From Glandiceps talaboti (taxonomy: Eukaryota; Hemichordata; Enteropneusta; Spengelidae), in assembly GCF_964340395.1 (NCBI RefSeq), contig NC_135551.1, positions 7,575,063 to 7,639,062 on the forward strand: 64,000 nucleotides of DNA. The letters run 5' to 3'. A model generated the notes under the pieces. That model worked only from the letters and a program-made list of their open reading frames with translations. It was not told the origin of the DNA and made no database searches. Shown in pieces: positions 1 through 11,224 of the stretch. A program made the position numbers and the translations under genes. How positions within the stretch are numbered: position 1 is the stretch's first letter; each line of letters opens with the position of its first letter.

Positions 1-78
1 TATACACTTTTGACTTGTCTTCATTTCGACGATTTCCTATTTTATCGATTCTTCTCATACCCTAATCTCTACCATCAG

Positions 79-145
79 ATGTTGGTTGTCTGCTGAGAGT
101 GGTATGATATGGTTTTTCGCGGGTCCTGTGCTAACTATAATCTTG
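79..145 (+). CDS. Copy A exon: end of TM4 / extracellular loop 2
   Basis: The exon follows a CAG acceptor and ends at TTG|GTAAGT. It encodes CWLSAESGMIWFFAGPVL plus TIIL, with the conserved loop-2 cysteine and tryptophan. The first base completes a codon begun in an exon outside the window. Its paralog is 18607-18673. Confidence 0.88.
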
Positions 146-1006
146 GTAAGTTATCGTATCAGATGAAACAACGTTGATAGAATATTTTTAATGAAAAAGT
201 TCAATTTTGAAAAGTGGCACATTCGTCTATATTTTATTTTGCCCCTTTCCTTATAACCGATCGTCTCCTAAAATAATAACAACGTACATTAACACGATAG
301 GAACAATAATGGACCACAGATTTAGACCAATTCATACTTACAGTTGGTAAATTGCATTGGCGTATACTAATACGAACATATGATGATGCATGCCGAAATA
401 GCAAGATATTCTATAGTGTTATCTTAATGACACATGGTGATTAATTCATGTCACATCAATTCTTACGAAGTATGCACATTGTACAAGTGTTATGAGCAAG
501 ATGGAGAATTATGTGTCAGCAAGCTTACTTCAGTATGATATATACGAACGGGTTTGAAGCTGATAGTATTGCAACTTCTTCTTGTACTAATTTTCGTCTT
601 GTCAAAGCTTATTTAGCAACTGGACGATTGTGCTACCGACAAAACATATTCAGTGCTATATTCTACGTTCAATTAGTGCAATAACAAGTGATTTTTTTTT
701 GTATATATGGCAGCCTTGAATTGCTTTAATGTTGGAAGTTCAATGATGAAATCGTATAGTTCATTTGAGTAAGGAGCTTATAATCAAATAGAGTTCTCTA
801 TTATATCATTTAATCCTATAGGGGTTAGCTTAACAAGAGTTAACCAGTTTTAAAATACTATGTAAGATAGATTTAACTAGAATTAACTATTTAAGAATGA
901 TTTAATAAAAGGAGCTAAACCAGAGTTCTATATTCTATGAGCTTAGCTTAACCCGAAATAAATACACTTACGTCATATACGTCACATGACATCATATATA
1001 GATGTC

Positions 1007-1041
<35 letters not shown>

Positions 1042-1848
1042 ATAGATAAACATACGTCCTTTAGTGTCCTTGAGAAAATGCTAAATCAAAGTGAGTCATT
1101 GCTTGTATTTAGTTTTGTGTAACGTTGACAATAGTGGCTTTTAGTTTTTCTAGGTTTTAGGGTTTAGTTGAATGTACTATGGTAGTGGTGATCTAGATAG
1201 TCGTTCTAGAAAGCAGGCCATGCCATCCTAAGTCATAGACATCACTCTTCAAAGGAGTTCGTGATACACTACAAGATGGAGCAATCAATTACCGGCCACG
1301 CTGTTCAAATATCAAATGTCATACATAGAGGAAGACTTGAAATAATGTGAAATCCTATACCAACTAAACACTTGTATTTATTTCCTTTTTCACGCAGCTT
1401 CACTTATTGAGTTTAAATCATTTTGCTTAAAAGGTTATAGGAGCATTTCTAGATCTTTATACGTCACATGGCATCACCTGCGAATTCACAAACGTGAAAC
1501 ATGATATATTTTATACTTACATGTATATAGATAGAACAAAATGCAGTTAGTTTGACAGGATTCACCCAATAAGGTTAGTTTTAAAATCATATCAGATTGA
1601 CCATTTTAAAGAAACCCCGTAAACTGTCCCTCTTCAACATGCCCAAAATACTAGGATCGTGTCGCGTACAAAGAAAACAGATCTCAGGTCATCAAGACAC
1701 ATCTGTGAGCTTTCTAACTTTTTACAATGATCTACTATTTGTACTGTTCAGCGCCCTAGAACATTACTTGGTATTGGATTTTGGCGCTATACGAATTCTT
1801 TTGATTGATTGGTTGGTTGGTTGGTTGGTTGGTTGGTTGGTTGGTTGG

Positions 1849-1937
<89 letters not shown>

Positions 1938-4900
1938 AAATGAACTTAAGTAATGTTCTCTATTATATGTCCTATTTGGTTAGCTCAACAAGAGTTAACT
2001 ATTTTTAAAATACTAATTATGTAAGATAGGTTTAACTAGAAATAATTATTTCAGAATAATCTCATAAAATGAGCTAAACCAGCGTTCTCTATTCTATAAG
2101 GTTGGCCAAACTCGAGTAAATTATTCTCTTACTAATCATATTATAAGATGAGTTTAACTTGTATTAACAATTTGAGAATAATCCCATACCAGATTTAAAA
2201 CTGAATGCCTTCTGTATGGACAAAGTCTTAGATTTGTGTTGTTGGAATGCAACAGATATGTTTAGTATCTACCCAAATGTAATATAATTTAAAGAGTACT
2301 GTACATTTCTAAGATATAGCCGAACTAAAAATACTTAAGTATGCAAATGAATCATTAAAAATAACAAACCTTTCAGAACATATGCGATTGGTTCTGTTTA
2401 AAGTATTGAATTAGAAGAACGCATTCTTAAAATACAGCCTAATTACCTAAATCATTAATTATGAAAATAACTAAATAATTGAAAATAATTAAAACTAAAG
2501 AGTTATATCAATAAACTTTTTGAGACATGTGCACGCTGGTATCATGAGTTTACGTACCAAATTATATAGAACGTGGAGCTTGCACTCTCTTCATATATAG
2601 CCTAATTACTGAAAATCATTAATTATGTAAATGATTCATTAAAACTGAAAGCTAAATCAAAACGTTTTTCATGACGTGTGCTTTGTAATGTTTGAAGTAT
2701 GTACCAAATTATATTCAATTTCAGGCATGCATTCTTAAGATATTTCGTAATTACTGAAAATCATTAATTATGCAAATGAGTCAATATAATTACAAGCTAT
2801 GTTATCAAACTTTATATACACTTCGTTATCATTAATGTATGTACCAAAGTATATTGAATTTCAAGCATGTATTCTTAGGATATAGCCTAATTACAACTAT
2901 TAATTATTCAAATTGATCATTGATATTCATGGCATTTACAGATACAGATACTTTATTGCCATGTGTTTAAAAACAACAACTGGAAAATGACTTTTCACGA
3001 GCGCCCCATATTAAAAGTGTAAATGGAAATAAAAGTGGCTGAACATTATCTAAATAAACATTAAAATGATTGATCATGACTGGTTTAAAATTCGGATTAA
3101 AGAGGGGTAAAAACTCTTCCTAAAATGTTCAGACGATGTCTTAATGCTGCGATAACGTCGACCAGAGCGTAAAATGTTAAAAAGACTATTTGCAGGATGG
3201 CTAGAGTCCTTCAAAATGGAAGTAGCCTTACGTAATGACCTCGAGTGGTATATGGAGTCAAGTGTTGGCAGATCAGTACCGATTATTCTCTCTGCCATGC
3301 GGACAATTTTCTCGAGTGAAGACAGTTCCTCCGATGTGATGTTGCCAAACCAGACGATGATAGAATACGTTAAAATGCTTTCAATGGTCGAACGATAGAA
3401 ATTGACTAAAATGTCTTGACACAGGCCAAATTTTTTCAGGCGTCTTAGAAAATAAAGACGCTGCTGTGCGTTTTTGACAAGAGACGTTGTATTTTCGCGC
3501 CATGACAAAACATGGGATATCTGAATACCTAAGAACTTAAAAGTGCTTACAATTTCTACATCTGCACCATTGATATTAATTGGACTATGAAGGTCACTCA
3601 ATAATCTAAAATCAATGATTACTTCCTTAGTCTTACTGACATTGAGCTCGAGGTTGTTCACTTCACACCATTTGGTTTTATATACTTTAATAAATATGAT
3701 TAATTTCAGATCAATTCACTTATATTGATTCGTGTGGTGAAAGTGGTGTATTCAGCTTCAGGGGAAAAAGCTGGTATCGATGGTAACAGTAACAATGCAA
3801 GGTAAATGACGGAGGGAAACTTATTTTAAAGGTCGTTCATAAGATAAATATACTGTTCTCACTGAATTTATTTTGTCATTTAATTGGAATCAATATTGCG
3901 TAGATAAATTTGGAGAATTATGTTAGTTTACACCAGTAGGTCTTCTTCACCATTGATACATGAATGTTTGTCTGTTACAGAGCTGCTATTAGAAGTACAT
4001 TGATGTTACTACCATTGTTGGGGATGACGTGGATTGTCGGATTATTTGGTGTCAGTAATGACACCATTGTGTTCCTATATCTCTTCACTATATGCAATTC
4101 ATTACAAGTAGGTTATTCAATTCATCTTTGCCATACAAATCAACTATTCGATTCACGATATCACATCGGTATCACGGTCATAACTAATAAATTTGTGACA
4201 CCATATTCACCATAATTATCTATGACATCATATTTAAACTGTAGCAGTTTTGAATGATTATCTTTGTGACGTTATACCAATTATATGTTTGTTTATGACG
4301 TCGCACTTTAACAGGTTTAATCCCACATGACACGTCATAATAGTAATACCAGCTTGTGTGTGGCATCACAGCGATACAGCGATTTCTGTACTTGTACCAG
4401 GGATGTATTTTTGACGGCATCAAGTCATCGAAGTTCCATAAAGCAGCAGCCTTCGATGACCTGCCGTCATGCCGCATGTCTTTAAAGAAATAATCGCGCT
4501 GTGGTGTCACACAGGTTCTCTTACTTACAGCCGGTCGCGTGGTCCGGAGAGGTCACGCGTCGTTCACTTGCGCGTAAGCTTCCAATCCATGTGTTTATAC
4601 GTCCCTGCTTGTACTTAGCACAGCGGTGACTGATAGTGTAATTAAATAATCATATCAATGTACAGTATTCGTCATATAGAATAAATACACATTAATAGTG
4701 TTTCAATCTACGAAAACGTTAATAAGGTCTTGATTATAATACAGCATACATATCTTTGTATTTTTAGGGATTGCTTGTAGTTGCGTTTCACGTCTTATTG
4801 AATTCTGAGGTAAGGTATTTAAAATTGTCTTTGAATATATGAATAATTTTTTTTTTTAAATATTTATCACACATTTGAATGCTAGTGTAATACGTCATGT

Positions 4901-7900
4901 CTGTAGACTGCACACAATAAGGGTTGAAATCATCCATACATTCAGCAACCAACAATACGAAAATCGGACAGTTTTTTTTATTAATTTCTTGTTGGTATGT
5001 ATTTTTTGAGAGTTTAGTAGATGGAGTAGAGGATAGCAACAAGTTTTTCGGAACGTGTTGCAATTAACTTGAAAGTACATATCAATTTTCAATGTAGTTA
5101 CATCGTTGAAAGTAAATATGTACATAAAGCAGAAGTACACAATCAGGTGAAATCGAATACTAATTGGTCTTTGCACTTCATTTTACCAGGAAGAGATATG
5201 TCACTATATATTACACCTAAAAAGGTCATTAGATGATACTATCTCACATCTTGTATTCCCTTATAGTTATAACAAGCTTTTGTACTCAAATTATTTTTTT
5301 GTTCTAATTTTCATTAAATCGGACAATAAGCAATTTGTATATTATTCTATCTGGTCTCATAAAACTGATGAATAGACTGGTTTTGGGATTGCTACCTACA
5401 TTCCAGCCATTGCTTGATGTGCAGTCGCACGAGGGCGCCGCATATTTATGAAGGCATAGGAGGATAAAACTGTTCATTCTATATGCTAAACGCTTGACTG
5501 TTACATAACGTAGTCACCCAAATATGGTATAAAAAGAAGTTTAAATTAGTGAAACTTAAGGTTGTGCAATTGAAAATGAATCAATTTCAATGAAGCATAA
5601 ATGTCCTGAACGTGTGTTATATGAAACGTTGGCAAATGGTGATTTACAAAGTAGTGCTGGTCAGTTCCCTTCTACACTTCCCACCAAATCTACAATCGCA
5701 AAGCGCACCTAGTGACCAGACTGTACAGTATTTTATCTCAACAATAAACGGCATATGACGTATGGAAATGTACCGATCGACAAGTTCTGGTCGCTTCATT
5801 GGCCTTTACAGTCGACATGTTAATCAATGGTTTCAAATGATTTTAAAAGAATGCCACCTTTACAAAATTCAAAATGTTGGTGTTACTAAAATGGAAATTG
5901 CAGTTTATTGTGTGGAATAATCTTTCTTTATTCTTTCCATGTAGATCAGAAATGCAGTAAGTCGAAAGGTTGCCATAGTAGCAGTTAAGAAAGAGTTTAC
6001 TTCAACTAACGATGTAAGTAGCGACGAACTATATGATTCAAATAATTTAAACTAAACGGTTAACATGTGTCACTCGGAAACCTTTGCTGTTTTTAATCTT
6101 TGTCCATGAAAACTCAAGGCCACTCGCATATAAGAAAATACGGCAGGGTTTGTTTTTTCAAAGAAAGTTAATATTTAGAATACAATATGGCTACTGAACC
6201 ACGTGGTGGAAAAGAATTAAACAATTCACATGGAAACAAGATGAAATAGCAAAATTTCGTTTATTATTTCAAATGACCAAATATAAGTTTTCAAATCACA
6301 AAGTTTGAAGAGGTTTCAAAATAATACTTCCATTTGTCAACTCGATTTTGAGTGCCATGTTTCTTGTTTTTACGGCGAAAGAGAATTTCTACTCGACAAA
6401 ACAAGTGGGATAATATCATCTCTAATGTTTACTAAGAAAGTACCCTTTTTGTGAAAAACAAAGTAATTTGCATTGTGCATTTCAGGGTAAAATTGTTCAA
6501 AATATTAATCTTTGTAATTATATAGCTTTAATAAAAAAATGAGAGTATATCATCAGCATATAATGACATTAGGCAATTTGGAACGGAAAGTTCGCATAAA
6601 ACCCAATGATTCGTATGCGCGGATACTCTGAAATTATATATTTCCGTCCATTACACTCAATTTCACGTCATCATAATTGTAAAAGACGATTTCCATCCAG
6701 CACGTAATTTATTCCAACTTATGCGCTCAGGCGAGCGGTACCGTTCGATCAAATCAGGTTCTAATCGCACATTGTTTAGCTTATATCCAACTGCAGTCCG
6801 CACTCTTAATGAATCAATTTAAGTTCTCAGTTAACGCATCAATCTCGTGTTAGGAGTCCTCTACAGAATATTGTTTTTGTAAATTTTTCATTACACGCAA
6901 AATCAATGCACATTTCATTATATATGTATCATTATATATATGACAATAAAACACATGTCATATCATATCATAATCATAATGTGTTGTCTCTGTACTGTCA
7001 ACAAATGGTACATTTTGTCATTGATCTCTTTTGAACTTAATAATCTATACAAAAGCCGGGTTATGTCAACAAAATCGACATCGAAAACATAGTAAAGGGT
7101 ATTTCCTTTTTCTAGTATTGATTTTGCACCATTACATAATGTAAAAGTGACAGTAGAACAACGTTATGTACCTGTCGGGTATGCAGGCGAATGGCACATC
7201 CAACCCGATTAAATGTCACTCAGTTGGATTAAGCTGATAAAACCTTGGCAACTACAATTTTTTTAATTGCATTTTAAGCCTCAAATGTATCCTTTTCATC
7301 TCTGCGTATTCTGTTTTTAATTACTGTTTTCAGTCTGCCTGATACGGCTATTGTGGACATGTGCATTGTTTTCATATGCAAAACAAACATCACGAAAAAT
7401 TGGCTCAACGTGCTTAGCCCTCTGTCACACCGTGGTATTGCGCTGTTATGTTCCTTCGAAATGTTTGAAATTACCTTTAATGAAGACACTAAGGAAAGTA
7501 ATAGCGCACTAATCCTCTGATTTGTTTAGATCGGAACGATGAATGTATATATTGTACAAAATAAGCTTATATGTTATAACATTACGTCATCCTGTATTTA
7601 TTCACTTACCTAGGGAATGAAAAGTCACAATTTAACCAGAAGTTCTGACATGTTGTGTTCTGGACAGGATACCGATGCATGCTCCCTATCTCGACGACAA
7701 ATTGTCTTTGATAATAAGGTAATTGAGTGCATTATGACCATATTGTGGGGTTTAAGGAGGCCAACGAAATGATATGTGGGTACGTAGATGCTTATCCTGG
7801 AGGTGATATTTGCACATATCTGATGTTGTTGCCTTCTCGAGGTATATGTAATTAAAATCACAAAACCTGAAAGAAAACGTCGTCCTGCTATACAAACATA

Positions 7901-8895
7901 TTGCCAATCTTGCTACATTGTATTGTCTGGCACAACAAATATCTCCGTTGATAAAGAAATTTTGAGCAAAACGAGTTTGTGATTTTAATTGTGTCTTATT
8001 TTGATTGAATTTACCCAGATTTCAAAGATCCTGCCACCTTACACCCCTCTATAATGTACTAGATGTTGTAAAAAGTGACAGAAAGTCAGCATGTCACAGC
8101 GAAGGGGCGTTTGGTCATTTAGGTGATTCCATTACATTTTTGAGTAAATTGATGCATGAGGCAATGTCGATTTGTTGAGTATACTTTTTTCATGGGGTTG
8201 GGTTCCTATGTCGATTAGTATTTCACACTCGACGATAGACTCATTGTTCGAGAAAAGCATATTATTCAAACATTAAGGAGACGCCCTTGAAAGATTAATG
8301 TATGACGGAATGTTCACGTTATAGGGCCTAAAGGAATATAAGGCAAAATATATCATAGCTAGCTTGATACTTAATGAAATCACGGATATTTTATGAAGCA
8401 GTTCTTGTACCCCCTTTTTGATAATGACTCTATGTATTCAAAGCTGAAATATTAAAATATACAAGTTGCCATCTTCTAAAACGAGAATATTTAATCACAC
8501 ATGCTTTTAAATTACGAAGACTGGTGTGTTTAGGGGATTTAAGGCTAGATTAATAACTGCTTTAGGTTATTTCCAGTAGTGTCACAAGAAGTCGTGATGA
8601 CCACGTGCACCACTGCATTGCACGACTTATGTCAAAATATCATAAATAGAACATTCATTTCATTTGTTTGTTTGTTTGTTTGTTTGTTTGTTTGTTTGTT
8701 TGTTTGTTTGTTTGTTTACTAATATTACATTCATGCCTTGAAATAAGTTTTATAAGTATATGGTATATATATTCTTTTGGATTTTAGATTATTGCAAGTT
8801 CATCTACAATAATTTCTGAAGATATTGCTATCGAAGACCTCGAAGACAGTGGTGCCATGTCTGATGACGTGATTAACGATATCAGGAATATATAA
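79..8895 (+). CDS. Adhesion GPCR copy A, 3' part (7 exons, 5' end outside window)
   Basis: This is the C-terminal part of an adhesion-family (class B2) G-protein-coupled receptor, a plasma-membrane receptor. Coding exons, all on +: 79-145, 3710-3801, 3981-4107, 4768-4809, 5945-6013, 7614-7718 and 8788-8895. All join in phase and give about 202 residues plus a stop. In order they encode the loop after TM4 (CWLSAESG), TM5, the third intracellular loop, TM6 (LLPLLGMTWIVGLFG), TM7 (YLFTICNSLQ then GLLVVAFHVLLNSE) and an acidic, Ser-rich tail. The LLPLLGxTW and FTICNSLQG motifs are typical of the family. TM1-TM4 and the ectodomain must lie to the left of the window. An inverted paralog (copy B) lies at 14634-46372 with the same exon phases. 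The ligand is unknown. Confidence 0.9.
790..2200. repeat. Pair (partly triple) of diverged direct repeats in copy A intron
   Basis: The segments at about 790-960 and 1950-2115 share TTCTCTATTATAT, GGTTAGCT(T/C)AACAAGAG and GAGCTAAACCAG motifs. A third, shorter piece lies at about 2095-2200. An (AAAT)n run at 1006-1047 and a (TTGG)n/(TTGA)n run at 1801-1937 lie between or beside them. The family is not recognised. Confidence 0.6.
1801..1937. repeat. Tetranucleotide microsatellite (TTGG)n then (TTGA)n
   Basis: Pure TTGG units pass into TTGA units. The open frame that runs through the TTGG part is only a product of the repeat. Confidence 0.95.
2280..2930. repeat. Degenerate tandem repeat, units of roughly 120-150 bp
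   Basis: About four or five diverged units repeat the order GCATTCTTAAGATATAGCC, TAATTACTGAAAATCATTAA, TTATGCAAATGATTCATT and GTACCAAATTATATT. It lies in the intron of copy A just before the LINE fragment. Unit borders are approximate. Confidence 0.7.
2935..3661 (-). mobile_element. LINE 3' end, L2/CR1-like reverse transcriptase C-terminus
   Basis: The coding part is 3074-3661 on - (about 195 residues, open at the 5' end). It has the family-typical pieces LNVSKTKEVIIDFR, FKFLGIQIS, AQQRLYFLRRLKKFG, FYRSTIESILTYSI and SGRRYRSIK, ending in RILNQS and a stop. These belong to the C-terminal third of L2/CR1-type non-LTR retrotransposon reverse transcriptases; the catalytic YxDD region is missing. 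The element is 5'-truncated just inside the exon border at 3710, so it fills the end of an intron of copy A in antisense. The 3' end holds AATAAAG and short TATCTG repeats on the - strand. It cannot encode an active element. Confidence 0.88.
3710..3801 (+). CDS. Copy A exon: TM5 end and intracellular loop 3
   Basis: The acceptor is TTTCAG|ATC and the donor AG|GTAAAT; the exon starts in phase 0 and leaves two bases. It encodes INSLILIRVVKVVYSAS and a Gly/Asn-rich loop. The exon at 17447-17538 in copy B is almost identical in protein. Confidence 0.9.
3981..4107 (+). CDS. Copy A exon: TM6 and TM7
   Basis: The acceptor is TTACAG and the donor CAA|GTAGGT. It encodes TM6 (LMLLPLLGMTWIVGLF) and the start of TM7 (FLYLFTICNSLQ). 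By eye it differs from the copy B exon at only about five of 127 positions, with one amino-acid change (M to T in LLGMTW). Confidence 0.93.
4110..4767. other. Copy A intron, no other gene seen
   Basis: Intron between the TM6/TM7 exon and the 42-base exon. The antisense open frame at 4220-4510 shows no recognisable family. A slightly more GC-rich stretch lies at 4520-4600. Nothing else can be supported. Confidence 0.6.
4768..4809 (+). CDS. Copy A exon: end of TM7
   Basis: A 42-base exon between TTTTTAG and GAG|GTAAGG. It encodes GLLVVAFHVLLNSE, the family-typical end of TM7 leading into helix 8. Phase 0 on both sides. Confidence 0.9.
5945..6013 (+). CDS. Copy A exon: helix 8 and proximal tail
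   Basis: The acceptor is CATGTAG and the donor GAT|GTAAGT. It encodes IRNAVSRKVAIVAVKKEF and TSTND, the basic membrane-proximal segment. Phase 0 on both sides. Confidence 0.9.
6014..6681. other. Copy A intron, no other gene seen
   Basis: AT-rich intron sequence before the LINE tail. I see no exon, RNA gene or structured repeat in it. Confidence 0.55.
6682..6975 (+). mobile_element. LINE 3' end fragment, same L2-like family, opposite strand
   Basis: From 6682 the + frame reads KDDFHPARNLFQLMRSGERY, then RSIKSGS and LYPTAVRTLNESI, with a stop at 6820-6822. This matches the extreme C-terminus of the element at 3074-3661 (HPANSLFN, SGRRYRSIK, SFYPSLIRILNQS). A 3' tail with an AATAAA signal and short CATAT repeats follows to about 6975. 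Only the last 50 or so codons remain. It lies in sense in the copy A intron between 6013 and 7614. Confidence 0.8.
7614..7718 (+). CDS. Copy A exon: cytoplasmic tail, Ser-rich
   Basis: Recognised because a 105-base open segment between TTACCTAG and AAG|GTAATT matches an equally placed, equally long segment in copy B (15320-15424). It encodes GMKSHNLTRSSDMLCSGQDT, then DACSLSRR and IVFDNK. Phase 0 on both sides. Serines next to basic residues (SLSRR) could be phosphorylated; that is inference. Confidence 0.85.
7719..8787. other. Last intron of copy A
   Basis: AT-rich intron. It contains a (GTTT)n microsatellite at about 8664-8718 and otherwise nothing recognised. Confidence 0.6.
8788..8895 (+). 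CDS. Copy A terminal coding exon
   Basis: The acceptor is ATTTTAG. It encodes IIASSSTIISEDIAIEDLED followed by SGAMSDDVINDIRNI and a TAA stop at 8893-8895. The tail is very acidic. Its copy B counterpart (14634-14735) ends differently because of a tandem duplication. Confidence 0.88.
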   Translation: MIASSSTIISEDIAIEDLEDSGAMSDDVINDIRNI

Positions 8896-9972
8896 CATTC
8901 TATTACTGGTCAAGAGTACATACACATTTACCTATAGGCTATTCTATAGACGTATGAGGTACACGTCGTGGTTGTGTCGTACTGTAAGGTGTACTCCTCG
9001 AGTAGGTATTATCAAGAAGACACTGCCCCCCCCCCTCCACAACCTTATGTAACTTAACATGCAAATGATTTTTATTTTCAAAAGATTTACTCAGACAGTA
9101 AAGGTCAGGTGCAAATATGAAGATAATAACAGAAAGGTTATATATAATATATCGATAAAGACTTGAATTAAGTGCTTGTGTTTTGTTTTTTTTGTTCTTG
9201 AAGTACTGTACAAATGGTGGATTTTACACCGAATAGGCCACCATTCTGTAACAAGTTATATAAGCCGTAACATCATGAACATGTTCCAAGTGTGTATGTC
9301 CCTAATACCACAGAAAAAAGCGTGATTTTGGTAATTCACACTGATGGCCAAGGTCAAGGTCGGGGGTCTTAAAACTTGCACCTGAAAGTGTGGGAGTAGA
9401 CACTTGAATGCAGTCTCTTTACTACAATATTTGAGTTATACAGTATATCGTGGCTTTTTATGAACAAATATGGCGACGATTCAGTTAAAAAGTTATATGA
9501 ACACCAAACGTAATGATTTTGCAACATATAAATACTACATACAAAATGTCTTTGTTATTCAAGAAATGGCTTGATAACATTTAAAAAGAACAGGAATGAA
9601 ACCCTGGGGTCTTAAAATAAGCTTGCACCGGATATTTTAGTCTAGACACTTGAATTTCGCGAAACAAAGTGAAGTGCATACGTTCCATGTCATCCATGAC
9701 ATTTCACCTTTGTGACAGGTTTGAATGCATTTGAATATTGCATGGAACTGCCAAATAACCGACGTGTTACGGAAGGATGGATGAAACCAATTGTAATAGT
9801 CCCCCCCCCCCCTTCGGGGGACTAATTAAAAAAGATTTATGATTTTAAAAGTCAAAACTATTGTGATTTATCTAATTAATATATGGTAATAGCTATAGTA
9901 TATTAGTAATTATTCTACCAAGCTAGCATACATGTATAAGTGTCATTTCATTTATTTCATTTACGCAAAGAG

Positions 9973-10336
<364 letters not shown>

Positions 10337-11164
10337 AACAATACTCACAATTAGTAAATATATACCAAAAAGGTTAATAAGTGTGCACGATATTTTACTC
10401 TAAAGTACTCTAAAGATATCACGTGACACAAAAAGCAGACTGGTGGCAAGCTTTACTTCATTCAGGTAAAAGTTCCTAAATTATTGTAATAACATTTGGT
10501 ACTTGAGCAAAAATGAAACAAATGCTCGTTTCCGAAAACATGACTTCAGAAAATAGGGTAGGTTGGTCGGAATTTTATTATATTTTATTCCGTTTTGGGG
10601 GGAATTTGCTTCAACCCAAAGACAAGATATTCAAATCACTTCTGTGATAATTTGATGAGATGTAAAAGAAATAGAGATTGTTACGTTCAACTCAAAATCA
10701 ACATTACAAGACCTGTTTTCTCTGGAATGTGATAATTTGACCAAAGATATTTTGACCAAATCTTTTATACATGGCAATAGAAGTAAAATCTAGCCATTTT
10801 ACCTTGTTGAGTGTAAAGAAAATGTTTAGGGTCGGTCGATTTAATTAGGGTCGGCCGGAGTATTGGAAACATACTATTTTTGTATTATTTGGCCTTACCG
10901 ATGCATACTAGTACTGAAATATCACTTGCTATTAGCAGAATTCAAACCTGGTGGTATTTAGGTATACTATTTTAATGATTTGACGACAGAGCTTTGTATT
11001 CTTATTCTGAAATGTCGACGGAACTCATAGTATGCTATCAACGGTACTAAGAACGTCAGAAGAAGATTGCAGTGCCATCGAAGGCAGGCGTCGACTTTAA
11101 CATCATACTAGAACTGATTTTATGTATTTTCACCTTGAGGCTTTTCTTGTACCACTTTAAAAAC

Positions 11165-11167
<3 letters not shown>

Positions 11168-11223
<56 letters not shown>
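11168..11223. repeat. (CATA)n microsatellite
   Basis: Fourteen or so perfect CATA units. Confidence 0.95.

Positions 11224-11224
<1 letters not shown>

Noticed and set aside
4220-4510. 96-residue antisense frame in a copy A intron
   Set aside because: No domain or codon pattern supports it.
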